The notes under the pieces: model-generated
Database searches by the model: none
What the model was told of the DNA's origin: nothing
Seen by the model: the letters and a program-made list of their open reading frames with translations, nothing else
Source of the DNA: Solicoccozyma terricola
Taxonomy: Eukaryota > Basidiomycota > Tremellomycetes > Filobasidiales > Piskurozymaceae
Assembly: GCA_001600875.1 (NCBI GenBank)
Contig: BCLD01000018.1
Span: forward strand, 498,689 to 562,688
Direction of reading: 5' to 3'
DNA length: 64,000 bases
Program-made: the position numbers and the translations under genes
Part shown: in pieces, positions 23,594 to 36,005 of the stretch
Position numbering within the stretch: position 1 is the stretch's first letter
Layout: each line of letters begins with the position of its first letter

Positions 23594-24026
23594 CTAAGCC
23601 TTGTACAAGCGTCGTATTGCTGCTGCTACCTCCAGACGGCGTCCGCCTTCCAGGAACTGCATGGCCTCCTGATATGTCTGAGGTATGACCGTCTTATGGA
23701 GTTCTGCGTCTTCGGCAGCGAACGAAAAGTAAAAGTCGTTGGTGGTTTTACGGGTCTGTCGATTACATGTCAGTAACCATGTTGTTTGCATAAGCATGTG
23801 GACTCACCCCGCTAGTTACATCCTCTACCTGCGCTGTGACCATCACGTGGGCCTTATCCGGTGTGGTCTTGACTACCTTGGCATCTAGGTGTAGGATTGC
23901 GCCAATTGGTACAGGTAGCTTGAAGCTGATCTGATCAAGAGACAAGAATCGCATGGGATGGGAGGCGAAACTTGCGCAAGTCACGAAAGCCAGTTCAAAT
24001 GCCTGAATGAGGAATCTTCAGTGCCG

Positions 24027-24065
<39 letters not shown>

Positions 24066-25715
24066 TAAAGGTGTTTAAACTAACCAGTCGCATAAGGAGC
24101 CCTCCGAAAGCTTTCCCGTGAAGGTTGCGATCCTGCGGCTGTATCAGGGTCACCGAGCTCCGCTGTATTTCGTAAGTTCAAGCAAGGAATGAGCTACTCG
24201 GACAGGAGAATTAAATGCATCTTGCTTACCTCTGTATCCCGCATTTGAATCCTAATCCGTCCATCCGAGACCACCGCTGCATCATCCTGCGTCTGCAGCA
24301 TCAACTCGTGAAGGTGACCCACTTCATCGCTGGTGGGCGGAACCCTGTCAAGAGCGGCCATCGACGACTGCTTCTTCCGACTCTTCCTTTCTTCTCCGAG
24401 GTCAAACAAAACCTCCTCTTCCCGTGAGTTCAACTGAAGTGCTGGCACCCGGCGTGCTTTGTGGGTCTTGGCATCCCTACATACCATTGAGAAGCGTCCT
24501 GAGCCGCCGAAAGGTTAGCTTCACATCGTTGAAACAACTCGATGCTCACTTACCCAACATCAAGGTGTGTGGGATACCGTTTCCGTCCTTCCCCAAGCCG
24601 GTCAACTTTACGATCACCTCCATCGAGCTCTTGCCTACGTAGGTGCAAAATCCACTGAACCGTAGGTCTCTGTAAAGTGTCAAACGCGAGGGCCGGTCAG
24701 GGCTTGTCCATTCTCGGATGTTTTGAAGCCAAGCTACTCACTGCAGTTCCTCTCGGCCCAACTTCTGGAATAAATCCAGCCTGTCCACTGCAGCAGTGGC
24801 GATGTAAAGCCCTGCTTCATGAGATGCCTCCATTAGGTAAGATGCTCCAATCATTGACCCTGAGCTATCTAACGGGTTGGAGGTTCCGTTCCCGGCCGGA
24901 GCGCTGACTGCCGCAGCCTGCAGTGAGGGCAGGCAGTGCTTGTAGGCGATTGCACCAGCCAGAGAGTCGACATCTGTAATAGTGGAATCCTGGAAGTCAA
25001 TGGTCGTCGTCTATAATGAGAAAATGAGCTGCTCGAACTCACGCTCCAGAAGAAGACCGATTCCTTATGCACATATTTTATCAGCACCCTTCCTATTCAA
25101 ATGGTCGACAGACACTCACTCAAGCCTCCACTGGTATTGAGATATCTCTCCAGGGTCTTTGGGTTTTGGCTTAGCTTGAGATCGAAGCAAGTGTAGCTAT
25201 CAGCCATCGTCTTCGAGGCTGGTTTATCCAGCTTGGCTGTGTCTTTGTCTTCTGTCTGGATCAGAGTTGCCTTTGACGATTGATGTGTGCCGGGCTGAGC
25301 GAGAGAAGATAGCCACGGGCTGGCTGACAGGTCCCTCATTATCGACGGCGATGACCGCGAGCGATTGGAGACGTTCTGATCTGCCGAGTCTGTGGGTAGG
25401 TGAGCTTTGGTCAGACTTGGGCTACCAATAATCTGCTGCGCTCTCAGACTCGCCTGCTACATGGTCGAAGAGGGCGTCCAGAACTTTGAGCGTTTCAGAC
25501 TCCTCTACCTCTGCTTCTTCGACGGCGTTCGGTACAGTATCACCAGCACCACTCCTGGGCCTGATGGATGCCGAGCCAGCGCTATGCAACAGGCCCAGTT
25601 GACGGAATGCAGGTGATGGCAGTCTTTGTGGGAATGCTTGTCCTGCCCATCTCTTCGATATGTCGACAACAGGTCGGACGTGGCAGCAAGCACGCTGAGC
25701 ATTACGAAGCCACAT
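23594..25715 (-). CDS. Acyl-CoA thioesterase, ACOT9-like (double hot-dog), probably mitochondrial
   Basis: Hydrolyses acyl-CoA esters. The start is the ATG at 25715 (MWLRNAQRACCHVRPVVDI), a basic, Arg-rich N-terminus that looks like a mitochondrial presequence. Hot-dog domain 1 spans about 25200-24430: KTMADSYTCFDLKLSQNP, LRIGLLLEHVDSLAGAIAYKHC, ATAAVDRLDLF and DLRFSGFCTYVGKSSMEV. Hot-dog domain 2 reads RNLHGKAFGGLLMRLAFELA, LDQISFKLPVPIGAILHL, KAHVMVTAQVEDV and TNDFYFSF, ending at the TAG 23594-23596. About ten exons. The first intron (25453-25390) has a GCGAGT donor, which is required for frame. A later intron contains a 35-nt G run. The family is convincing; the acyl-chain preference cannot be read. 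Confidence 0.88.
24028..24062. repeat. 35-nt G homopolymer in thioesterase intron
   Basis: An uninterrupted G run on the plus strand (C on the sense strand), between the exon ending GGLLMRL and that starting AFELAF. It may be real or a polymerase or assembly artefact; its true length is unreliable. Confidence 0.9.
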
Positions 25716-25930
25716 GGTGAGTGTATCTGAAAATGTTAGTCCAAGATCGGTGCAGTCACAAGAGGCATGAGATCGCTCTATATAAATGGAGGAGATTGCG
25801 GAAACGATCCGGAAATTGCAAGAGGTGACATCCGCCGACACGTGGGAAAAGATCGGCCTATTCGGATAACTAAGATAACATGCTCTCGCAACACGGCATC
25901 TCCGCTTGCACTCCAACGTCCGTCATCTAG

Positions 25931-28639
25931 CTACCCAGGTCCTGTCCGAGCGTGCGCCGACGTGTAGCACAATCGCTGGGCATGCGCCCGGAGCAACGCA
26001 GATGGACGATGGCTATCAACTTTCGGATCAGTACTCGGACGAGTAGAAATTCTCCCGCAACCACGAGTAGGCTCACCGTGACAATCATCGCATCGCATAG
26101 TCGCTCGGATTCCGAAACGTTTCCTGCATACTGCGCATCTGTCGGCGGACGTGGGGGGGATGGCCTCGCCGCTCGCCGTATTGGAGAGCGAGAACAAATT
26201 CAGAGCGGTGTGAACTGCGACGACCCGAAGCACCGTCGTCATCGGATGATTGAACGGAATCAGACCTTGCGACTCACTGGCTGATTGCTTCTTACGACTG
26301 CTTGATGCAGGAGCGATTTTCCTAGGGTTGATGGAGAAGCGATGCGTCTGGATGGAGGACTCGGTGACGATCGCAGAGGGAACATCTACAAAGCCGTCTT
26401 TCGATTCGTCGGTATCGATCTCAGAGGCGAATGGTTCGGTCGCGAGATCCGTATGACCTGGATCGATACTGCCCCCGGTGGGCTCCGGTGGGTTCGCAAA
26501 CTCGGATACGGCAATCGGGTAGCTCGCCTCTACTGTGATCTTTCTCGAAGGATTTTGAACTTGTGTCTTGTCCCTTGCGGTAGCTTTGATAGTTACGGAC
26601 GATGATGAAGGTGCCATTGGGCCGGCGGAGTCGGCCTCACCGGCAAGGCTGTCGTCGGTGTCCTTGTCCTTTGGGAGTTGGGTGTCTGAGGTGGTCGTCC
26701 GTCAGTTATCAACATCATATCAACACGCAACGACTTACCATCGGCATTCGCGAATCGCCTGGAGCGAGACTTCTCTGCCTCATCCCATCTCGCTGTCCTC
26801 CACGTTGTAACCTCTCGCTCCCCAACATGAATCTCTTGCATCGATCCCTCGCTTGCCGTCCTCATAACTTCATCTTCATCGGTATCGATCTGCCCATCGG
26901 ACTCGGAATCGTCGGTTCGCACACTAGCGGTATCCTTTCGCTCGCTATCCTTGGTCGGCATGAACATGTCCGCGAGGATGAATTTACGCTTCTGGACGGC
27001 TTCACCATGATTCCTTTTATCGAGGAAACGTATACTACCGACGTGTTCGTTCTTGGGACCTGCGGAATTCGAGAGGACCTCTAATTCGATGGCTTGTAAG
27101 CGTGCCAGAATTTGCACCATCGATGGGCGCTCGGATGGACTTTCAGCACAGCAGTGAAGAGCGAGATCAATGAGAGCTGAAGGGCAACCTGGACTGGCGA
27201 GGCGATGGACCTCTGCAGCATCGAGGGTGAAGGATGGAGCGGAGCGCTGAAATCGATTATTTTTAGTCAAAATATATTTTTTCTACTTCTTTGGATCAGC
27301 ACCACACGACAACACTTACACCGAACACTTTCCCACTCTCCACAAGTCTGCGCGACAGGATCTCCGCAAGCTTCAAGGCGGAGAATAAGCTCAGCAGATT
27401 ACCACGATGCTACCGCTCAATCAATAAAAATAAATAAAACGCACCAAAATTCCCAGCGAGAATATATCCGTCCTCTCGTCGAATTCCAAACCGAGCAGGA
27501 CTTCTGGACTCCTTGAGTATGCATAGGGATACGATCAGTGTTTGGTGATCGCCGGTATATCGGTTACATTCGCTCACATATACCCATCTGTGCCACAGTA
27601 TGAGATATTGCTCATCTCCTGGGCATTCCTCGGAGCGATCTATCAAAAAAGTGGCGTTTAGGATGACGACGACGACGGCGGCGACGGCGGTAGTGGGGCG
27701 ACGGACGACAACCACCAAGCCTCACCCTTGCGAACCCAAAATCAGTCACTTTGATTCGATCATTCGATGTTATAAGCAGATTCTCCCCTTTTAGATCTCG
27801 ATGAAGACACTTATCGGTTACCATTCGAAATTTCAACCTCAATTTGTCCGATCTTGGTGAAAACAACAGCCGTTGGACCTTCTCTCACCTTCCTCGCATG
27901 CAAATAAGCCAAAGCTCTTGCTATATCTACCGCGAAACTTAATCTCAACCTCCATGGAAACGGTTTCTTATCTCGAGCTTGGATATATGAACGAAGATTT
28001 CCACCAGATACGAACTCGGAGATGATCTGAAAGTAGCACGATGAAGGGTAACGTTCAAAAACGGAGATCATCATCTTCGAATCTCGAACGGAAAGAAACC
28101 CTGAAGACGACGCACAAAGGTTCTGCCGTCCTCTGGAGGTGCGTGAGATAACCCAAGAAAGAGAACAACGTTTGGATGTCTACATTCTCGCATGATTCGC
28201 CATTCTCTTTCAAAGTACTTTTCCCTATCGAGGAGGAAGTAAGCTTGGTGAACAATGAAGTGAGTCGCTTTCAGACGTACACGTTGTATTCTATGCTTGG
28301 GAGAACTTCCTTGATGGCGATATCGAGACCGAGGTAGGTACCTATCTCATTCCAAATACTCAATATCGTTTCCATGCGCAGAGAAGCAAGAAATAAAATA
28401 TTCCCCCACCCTTGTAAACTGCGCCAAACGAGCCCTTCCCAAGTCTTTTCCCCCAGACGATGTCTTCGTACTGTTTTAGATACAATGAGAGGTTGGATGA
28501 GCGGATTAAGCAAGTTGACAGGATCAATCGATACGCACAGGGATGAACTGTGAGAAGAGGGAGGTAATGGATTTAGCTCGCTATATGCCTCGAATCAAAA
28601 GAATCATCAGACACCACTCAGACTTGCGTCGAAATCCAT
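25931..28639 (-). CDS. TKL-type protein kinase with C-terminal Cys/His finger
   Basis: A protein kinase on about 12 exons. The Gly-loop is GKRLGKGSFGAVYKG (near 28430), the Lys is in LDIAIKEVLP, and the alpha-C region reads REWRIMRECRHPNVVLFLG. Then come EFVSGGNLRSYIQ, the catalytic loop CLHRDLKGENLLI (HRD, Lys, Asn), DFGFAR, the APE-equivalent SPEVLLGLEFDERTDIFSLG and PSERPSMVQILARL. MRECRHPNVVLFLG and HRDLKGENLL place it with the TKL/LISK-like group. About 240 acidic, Ser-rich residues follow, ending with DRCAVCRKRFGI...MRCDDCH, a C1/FYVE-like zinc-binding start. The predicted last exon (to 25931) supplies further His and Cys. The start is uncertain: the ATG at 28639 gives MDFDASLSG joined to RAKSITSLFSQFIPYEDI, but its donor (GTCTGA) is weak. 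Kinase call strong; finger type uncertain. Confidence 0.85.
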
Positions 28640-29048
28640 AGTGACGACGTCGGGGGACTATGGTTCGCAGATGAAATGATGATGTGTTTACGAGTCACGA
28701 GAATGTCGTATGGTTACGGGTCGATCAAACGATGGAGGTGTGTGTCAAAGTCTCAACACGACCTCGTATCGATGAAGTCTTGATTGAGCTCGATATTATC
28801 GCATTGGGGTTTGAGACGGACGATGGGACTCGCGAGGAATACGACTCTTGCCAACGATGGTGATTGATGTTGTTGCAAAGGGATGGATACATACATACCG
28901 CCGCGGTCATCAAGTGATCATTCCAAGGGTCAGTCACCAACCAGTCAACAACCGGCCCAACTACCCCGCCGTCCCGTCTATTCGGCCATGTTGGATCATC
29001 ATTAAACAACTCGTACATTCATTCAACAACCCCCCCCTCTATCCAACC
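28640..29048. other. Intergenic: kinase promoter and NSP1 3' end
   Basis: A 409-bp spacer between two minus-strand genes. No repeat, RNA gene or conserved frame recognised. Confidence 0.5.
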
Positions 29049-32000
29049 TCATCGCTGCCGTGTGCTGGTCAAAAACCCGCTCCGTCTCAATCCCGACCTG
29101 CCCAAGGACGATGTCGAGGTCCCAGTTCCACCGTTCCTACTCGCGCCCATCGACTGACTTGCAGATCTTCCCAAATCACCCCCCGTCGCCTTCTCATGAA
29201 CAGTCTCCAACAATCCAACTTCCTCCTTGAGCTTGGCCGTTTGGTCGTTAATCCATTCAAGACTCGTGACGTGGGTATTAAGAATGGCCGTGATTTGATG
29301 GACTGGATCTTTGTTTGCACCGAGCGAATTGTCCTCGCCATTACTGAGTAGTGAAGAGGATACGGAAAGGCGATTGACTTCATCGATCATGGATGATAGG
29401 TCCTTGTCGACGTTCTCGAGCTGACGGAAGAGAGATTTGGCAGTCTCCGCGCTGTAAAGGCGAAGACAATGATCAGTTTAAAACAACCATCGTAATCGAG
29501 TCGTACGTAAAAAAAACACTTACGCCTGTGCTCTCTTGACATCTGCTGGCTGTTGAGCCCTGCTAGCACTCCCACCCTTCGTAGCGGCATCGATCTGCTG
29601 TTGAGCGTATTTTTCAAACTCTTCCAAGTTTTGCCCAAGGGAGGTTTGGTGTCGCTCGATCGTTTCGAGACTGCCAAGGACTTTACTTTGGTTGGCTTCG
29701 GCTTGGGTAATCCAGGTGTGAAGGTAGTGTACCTGATGGCGCGATAAGATTACATTAGAAAGATGATTTGATGTGCCACCCACGGAAAAGCAAGGCCCTC
29801 ACCTGCGCTGCATTCCTAATCAACATCCTATCCCACTCCCTGACTTCCGTCGCAGCACTTTCAAACTGCGTGACCCTGGCCTCCAACAGCCTGTTCATTT
29901 CCTGTACTATCTCACCGTGAGTCTTGTTCTCGAGCATAGATGGGACAGGCTCCGGTTTCGCACGGACGGTGGACGCAGCACCTGGTTGTCCTGGAGCAGC
30001 AGCGGTCGAGGGTGTTCCAGCGGTAGTGGGTTGTACAGGCGTTGTGGTGGAAGTGGTGCTTTGGCCTCCGAAGGAGAACCCACCTGATGGTTTCGGAGCA
30101 ACTGCAGCGGTCTCGATCTGTTTCCCCTTGTCAGCGGTGGATGCAGCAGGAGCGGTCGTAGGAGTGGCGCCGAACAAGCTAGTTTCAGCTGGTTTGGCCG
30201 CGCCCGACGATGAAGCGGGAGTAGAGGTGGTGGGCTTTGTCGCATCCGCTACCTTGAAACCACCAAACAAGTTGTTTGCTGGAGGAGGGGCGGCAGGACT
30301 GGCAGGATGGTAAACATCAGTTACCGAACGAGTAACACATTTCAGCAACACTAACGTGGTGGATCCTGTTGCACTTTTGGCTGGACCACCGATGCCGCCG
30401 AACAAGTTGGGTGGGGTCGCTGAGGGTGCCGCGGCTGGCGTAGTCGGTGCTGGTGCGGTCGGTTCAGACGCAGCGGCAGGCTTTGTACTGAATCCGCCGA
30501 AGAGGTTGTTAGGAGGCGGCGCTGCACCCTGAGCGGCAGGAGGAGGAGCGCCGAAGAGGTTTGCGGCTGGTGCAGTCGTAGCACTGGTCGGGCAGATGAT
30601 ATTAGAGTATGCTGTACAACGGGGGTCAACGTGGAATTCTAACTCACGGCTTGGCTGTATCTTTCGCAGCACCGAAACCAGCAAATAAGCTACCGGCAGC
30701 TGGAGCGGGTGCAGCTGTGGGTGCGGGTGCGGGTGTGGTAGTGGAAGGTGTCGTTGAGCTGCGAGAGGATTATTTTATTGAGCTGGAAGCTGAGCAACGA
30801 CGAAGTAAGGTTTACTCACGCAGGTTGACCGAAGAGACCAGTGGTAGTAGCGGGTTTAGCCGTTTCTTTGTTCAAGTTGAAACCGCCGAAAGCGGGTGGT
30901 GCCGCTGCCGGGGTGGATGTTGTAGATTGACCTGGCTGAGTGGTTTTGGACGGATCGGTGCTGTTGGAATTCAACTATCAACGATCAATGTGTGCGCATT
31001 CATGGCAGGAGGTGCTTAGCGGACTTACGAAGCTGCAGACGCTCCAAAGAAGTTAGTCGGCGTGTTTGTGCCTTGAGTCGCGGTAGTACTGGTTGGTATG
31101 CAGCAGGGCAAATCAGTAAGGGACGAACAGATCGGCGTTCTCAATCATTCCTTCACACTAACCTATTTCCTGGCGTCGAATTTCCCGTCGTTTTAGCTCC
31201 AAACAACCCGCCACCGATTGAAGGTTGACCGAATCCAGTCGAACCTGTTGTAGCAGACTGCGCCGCTGGTTGTCCGAAAATCCCAGTGCTTCCTGAAGCC
31301 GGGGCTGATCCGAAGGGATTGCTAGGCGCCGCAGCAGGAGTCGTGCTTCCCGCTGCGGTACTAGCGGAGGTGTTTGCATTCGATCCCCCGAAGCTGAAAC
31401 CACCTGCAGAAGTAGCTGGGACCGCGTTGGTTTCTGGAGCTTTTGGAGTACTAGAGAATCCTCCGAATCCGGTCGTTCCAGTGTTACCCCCGAACGATAA
31501 TCCAGATGTTTGTACGGGAGTTGTTGTAGATGAAGATGCGGAATTCGCACTGGTAGCTGTTCCTCCAAATTTGTTACTCGCAGTTCCCATCGTTGGCTGA
31601 GATGAACCACCAAACGGATTACCAGTTGAGGAAGCAGCAGGCTGTGCTGGCTGTCCGAATCCACCACTCCCTCCAAACCCACCAAACGCATTCGTTGTGC
31701 CACTTCCACCCGCAGCAGCTCCGAATGCGTTGGTTGGCGTTGACGTTCCGGTGTTAGTTGCGGCGGGTTTCGCGCCGAACAAACCACCACCACCACCACC
31801 ACCACCGCCAAACATCCCACCTCCAGACGCACCACCAATCCCACTCTGTTGCTGAGTTCCAGACGAAGCGGTAGATCCAAACCCACCACCGCCGAAAATA
31901 CCTTGTGCAGGTGGTTGACCAGCTGGAGTTGTTGATCCGCTCGATGCCCCGAAACTAAAGTTGGGTTTTGTAGTAGGTGTTGTTGAGCCTGATGCGGATG

Positions 32001-32418
32001 GTCCACCGAAGGAAAAACCAGTAGTCGATGCGGTAGGGTCTATTTGAATCTGTTGGTTAATGGGGTGTTGGTGGGTAGAGCTGCAGTATTACGACTTACT
32101 AGTAGTATTGGTTGTTGTGTTGTTGGCTGGTTGAGGCGTTCGTCGACGTTAAAGCGATTTCTTTCCTCTCATCGGGTGACTGGGTACTCACTTGCTCCAA
32201 ATCCACCGAATCCTCCTGTTCCACCTGCTGCACCGGTACCACTTCCTGCGACACACCAGCCGAATTGAGAACAGAACGTCAGGGATCTTTCCTCTTGCAA
32301 GAGCGGCATTTTCACTCACCACCTGCTGCGTTGAACGAGAAAGCTGGCGGAGATGCGGGGGAACGGGATGAGTACGAAGAGTATCTATCGGGACATACAA
32401 CGCAGAGTACTCACCCAT
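29049..32418 (-). CDS. NSP1: FG-nucleoporin Nsp1/NUP62
   Basis: Central-channel nucleoporin. The FG-repeat domain (about 32340-30080) has repeated GFSFGG, NLFGG, NAFG and GFG units in Ser/Thr/Ala-rich linkers, which make the phase-separating permeability barrier. The C-terminal Nsp1_C coiled coil starts at MLENKTHGEIVQEMNRLLEA, continues through REWDRMLIRNAAQVHYLHTW and SKVLGSLETIERHQTSLGQN, and ends TVHEKATGG plus a Ser/Gly/Arg tail (stop at 29049). It would assemble with Nup57/Nup49 homologues. About 12 exons. The first coding exon holds only ATG and one more base (32418-32415), spliced to give MAFSFNAAGGSG. Several introns split the FG region, and the in-frame segments between FG exons near 30600 and 30320 are probably intronic. 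It shares a 224-bp divergent promoter with the next gene. Confidence 0.93.
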
Positions 32419-32642
32419 GATTGGTCCTGATCGACTACCACGAGGCTCTGATGTTTTGTATGCTCGATATCTTCTACTTAACCTCCCTAACTTCCCAACT
32501 GGTCATCTAACAGCCAGACACGTGAAACTCAACGTTACACCGCGAATCACCCCCTCGGACCCCACAGCATACCCATCACCCACCCACCACCACCATTACC
32601 ACTGCCTCCATCATCCAACACCATCCACAGCTCATAGTCAGC
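32419..32642. promoter_or_regulatory. Divergent promoter NSP1 / Laa2-like gene
   Basis: A 224-bp head-to-head spacer with CACGTG at 32519-32524, nearly midway between the two start codons. Confidence 0.6.
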
Positions 32643-34455
32643 ATGGAGGACTCGTCTCCATGGGCAGACCCCTCTCCTCCTCCAATCAAAAAAGATTCAC
32701 TCTCGAGTGACACCGACATATGGGGGAAACCATCCCCCATGGAATCGCCAATGTTGTCGGTTCACCGTGTAGAGGAAAGGGTTCAAGATCCAGTTGAAGA
32801 TATGGAAGATATCAAGATCCATGAAGAGATGGTGTCAGTTGATGATAAGCCGAATTTGGGAGACGAGCATATGCTTAGTAATGGAAAGGAACATTCAGAA
32901 AAGGACAATGATATCACATCGATACGTGATATCAACCAGATCGAACCACATACTTTTGATACTACAGAAGGAGGATTCGAAGACGGTGCATTCGAAGACG
33001 AGGAATTCGCCGTCGAACCATTTGGACAAACTATCGACGCTGATGATGATTTCGGAGACTTTGGGGATTTTGACCAAGGTATTATTAGTGGAAATGAAGG
33101 ATTTGAGGACGTCGTGGTGGATGACGATGAACGAGGTGACGAGAAAGGGTTTGTAGATGAACCTGAAGATATGAGGAAGGGTGGATTGGTTATCAAGGTT
33201 TGATTAATCGATTTCATTCGTGGGTTTTTTATCATCTCGCTGATTAGATTGGTGATTTTGGAAGCCACTTCAACTCGACCCTCTACCATCTCGCGCGGAA
33301 CTAGTATATCAAATCCAATCCATCATATCTTCAATATTCGATACGACATCAGAAGAATTACTAACAGACGAACCAATTCGACAAGTCGATGGGTTAAACC
33401 AGATATTAACGACGGAATCGAGGTTAGTCTTTGGGTTCTTCCACGGGTTGTGTTCCGTTCCAAACTTCCCACGCTGATGACCACACACACACACTCTCAT
33501 ACAGTCGGGAAACCTACGCACAATTAACCACACCACCTATATTCAAGCCTTTGGATTGGAAACGATCACGAGCAAGACGTGAACATCTTGTTGCGCTGGG
33601 AATACCAGTAAACCTCGATGAAGCAAGTCGTCGTTTTCATTTTCGGAATCCTTTGCACTCTGATCTTTCCCCGAACTAACAGTCCTTTTTTATTTAAATT
33701 CTAAAACCCTCCCAGGTCGAATCACATCATTTGAAAGCCCTACCACCTCTTCGAATTACAACATCAATGACGACCGCCAAACGTGGTCAATCGCTCGACT
33801 CACATACCTCCACCACACGGACGAGGAATGGGAATGCAACTGCTGGTCCATCTCGATTACGTACTGAACCTCGAGAGAGAAGTAAAACGAGAGATGAAAG
33901 ATCGTTAGGTGAGAAACCGGATTGGAATAGGGTAAAGTCGGAGAGGTTGTTAGAGTATAGAGAAGGTGAGTTGCTCCTCTTGTTCTTGGAAAGAGTGTGT
34001 GGGGGGGGAGTGCCAAACGGTGTTGCGTTTTTGGGATAACTGACGAGGATTTCCGGTGGGCGGCGGCGGGGGGAAATAGATCAATTGTCATTGGTACCGC
34101 CAAAATACCTTGAACGAATGCAGGAAGATCTAGTTGAGGCTTGTTCGAATGCGAGTAGTCTATTAGCATGGCTACGACAGTTGGAAGAAGTTCGAAAGGA
34201 CGATAATAAACGAAAGTGAGTATCGTTGATATATCCAGTCGTTCGTCTTATCCACGCATTGACAAACGAGCACCTACGTACACCTGGCACTATAGAAACG
34301 AGCAAATTGCCGATCTCATATCAAAGGCACAGCGTCTCAAAGCGTCCGAAGCGAGTAGTGGTGGTGGAGGTTTGTTCAGGAAAGGGTCTCAGAAGAGACA
34401 CAGTGGGAGCGGATACAATACACCGCATCGGACAGGCAGTCCATCTGTGCGATAG
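32643..34455 (+). CDS. Laa2-like AP-1 adaptor accessory protein (tentative)
   Basis: Start ATG at 32643. Exons: 32643-33199, about 33266-33422, 33505-33622, 33716-33965, 34080-34215 and 34296-34455. The N-terminal half is very acidic and unstructured, with FEDGAFEDEEFAVEPFG and DDDFGDFGDFDQG, which are DFGDF-type motifs that bind adaptin ear domains. The conserved-looking core is PLQLDPLPSRAELVYQIQSI, TYAQLTTPPIFKPLDWKRSR and REHLVALGIPVNLDE. A coiled segment YLERMQEDLVEACSNASSLL precedes a basic C-terminus. The layout (acidic DFGDF region, then a short LxxLGIPVNLDE domain) resembles fungal YBL010C/Laa2, which links AP-1 to Laa1. One intron (33623-33715) has a GCAAGT donor required for frame. 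If not Laa2, it is another clathrin-adaptor accessory protein. Confidence 0.6.
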
Positions 34456-34626
34456 AGATGGAAGGACTGGTTGTATGACTGCCTGGTTGTATGACCCCCC
34501 CGGTTGCTGAGAATGACACGTGACCGTTGAAGTTGAACGCGCGGCCCTGACTGACAGCAGCAGCCATGTTCAGTCGTCCATCGTCTCCCATTCTCTCATC
34601 CTCATCACATCACTTATCACACCACC

Positions 34627-35861
34627 ATGACCGTCTTCCTCGACCGAGCTGTCCCTATGGCCCAGGCCGGGGAACCCATCCAGCAGTTAGTCACTCACGA
34701 CCATTTAGTCCTCACGTTCTCCCGGAACACTGACATTCGTCCCACCTTAATCCAGCCGATTCAATCCATACTCTGAGAACGGTGGTACAATCCTCTCAAT
34801 CGCTGGTAAAGACTTTACAGTCATCTCCGGTGATACTAGACAAAGTGAGGGGTACAGCATTCAGACTAGATACGCCCAAAAGGTATTCCCTCTGTGAGTA
34901 GCAGTCGCGAGGTGGTTGATGTTTGATGTTGGCGGTTACCTGATCCGTTTTCGGCCTTTTGTAGATCAAGCAAGGTCGTCATCGCCGTGAATGGATTCGC
35001 AGCAGACGCCAAGAATTTCGTCAAGAGACTTCAGCAGCGATTGGAGGTGAGAGAAGAATCTGCTCGTCTTACGATCGATCGTTTTCTCAACCGCTGGGAG
35101 TTCAAGGGATGTTGATTATTGCTATTCCTCTGACAGTGGTACGAACATGCTCATAACAAGGAGATGTCGATACAGGCGGTTGCTCGACTTGTCCAGACGA
35201 TGCTTTACGCAAGGCGAATGTAAGTTCGGATCGCACGCTTTACCACCAACCAGGACCTTGAATTGCACCGACTGATTGCTTCCCCCCCCCCCCCAAAACA
35301 CCCCCCCACATCAACAGGTTCCCATACTTCGCATACGTCATCCTCGGTGGTATCGACGAAGAAGGTATTGGTGCCGTCTACGCTTTCGACCCTGTTGGAA
35401 GTTACGAACGAACCGCGTGTATCGCGTATGGAGCCGCTCAGAGTCTGCTTCAACCTTTCCTTGACAACCAGGTGAGTTCCATTTTTTCCCCCGATGCTAA
35501 GTTCTTTCATCAACCAACTCCCCCATCGTCTTTCCATCAGATCTACTTCCGCAATCAAACTCCAGCTCCTGGTACCGCTCCTCCCATACCTGGAAACCTC
35601 CCACTAGCTACAGTACTCGGTATCGTCTGCGACGCATTCACATCCGCGACCGAACGTCATATCGAAGTTGGAGATTGTCTAGAATTGATCGTGGTACTCG
35701 CTGTTGGAAGGACGACTGAAGATTTGGTTGCGAAAGAGGGTCAACCGAGTTTATTACCTGATGGGATGATTGTTGAGCTTATTCAAGATGGGTCGGATGA
35801 CGATGGGGTTGGGAAACAGTGTCAGATGTATAAGATCACAAAGGCGTTGAAGAGGGATTGA
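34627..35861 (+). CDS. PRE7: 20S proteasome subunit beta-6 (Pre7/PSMB1)
   Basis: A non-catalytic beta-ring subunit of the 20S proteasome. Six exons (34627-34685, 34756-34893, 34965-35046, 35137-35219, 35318-35471, 35541-35861) sum to 279 codons, near the usual length plus a short acidic insert. Diagnostic motifs: HRFNPYSENGGTILSIAGKD, SGDTRQSEGYSIQTR, VVIAVNGFAADA, FPYFAYVILGGIDEEG and YGAAQSLLQPFLDNQ. Thr is absent at the mature beta active-site position, as expected for beta-6. An intron before 35318 has a C-rich tract. CACGTG at 34517-34522 lies 105 bp upstream of the start. It follows the Laa2-like gene on the same strand with a 171-bp gap. Confidence 0.96.
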
Positions 35862-36005
35862 GGGTTTCTCTCCCCCCCTCCCCCCCCCAATGTATGATAT
35901 TTCCGACCTGCTGTTGACGTAAAGCAGAAAGGTGGCGGCTACGTGATGATGACCATTTTCATGATTTATTCTCTCTCTCTCTCTCTCTCTTGTCCTGTTT
36001 ACAAT

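Noticed and set aside
29755..30684. Continuous minus-strand frame across the NSP1 FG region treated as one exon
   Set aside because: Segments near 30600 and 30320 have donor/acceptor pairs and non-FG sequence; they are in-frame introns.
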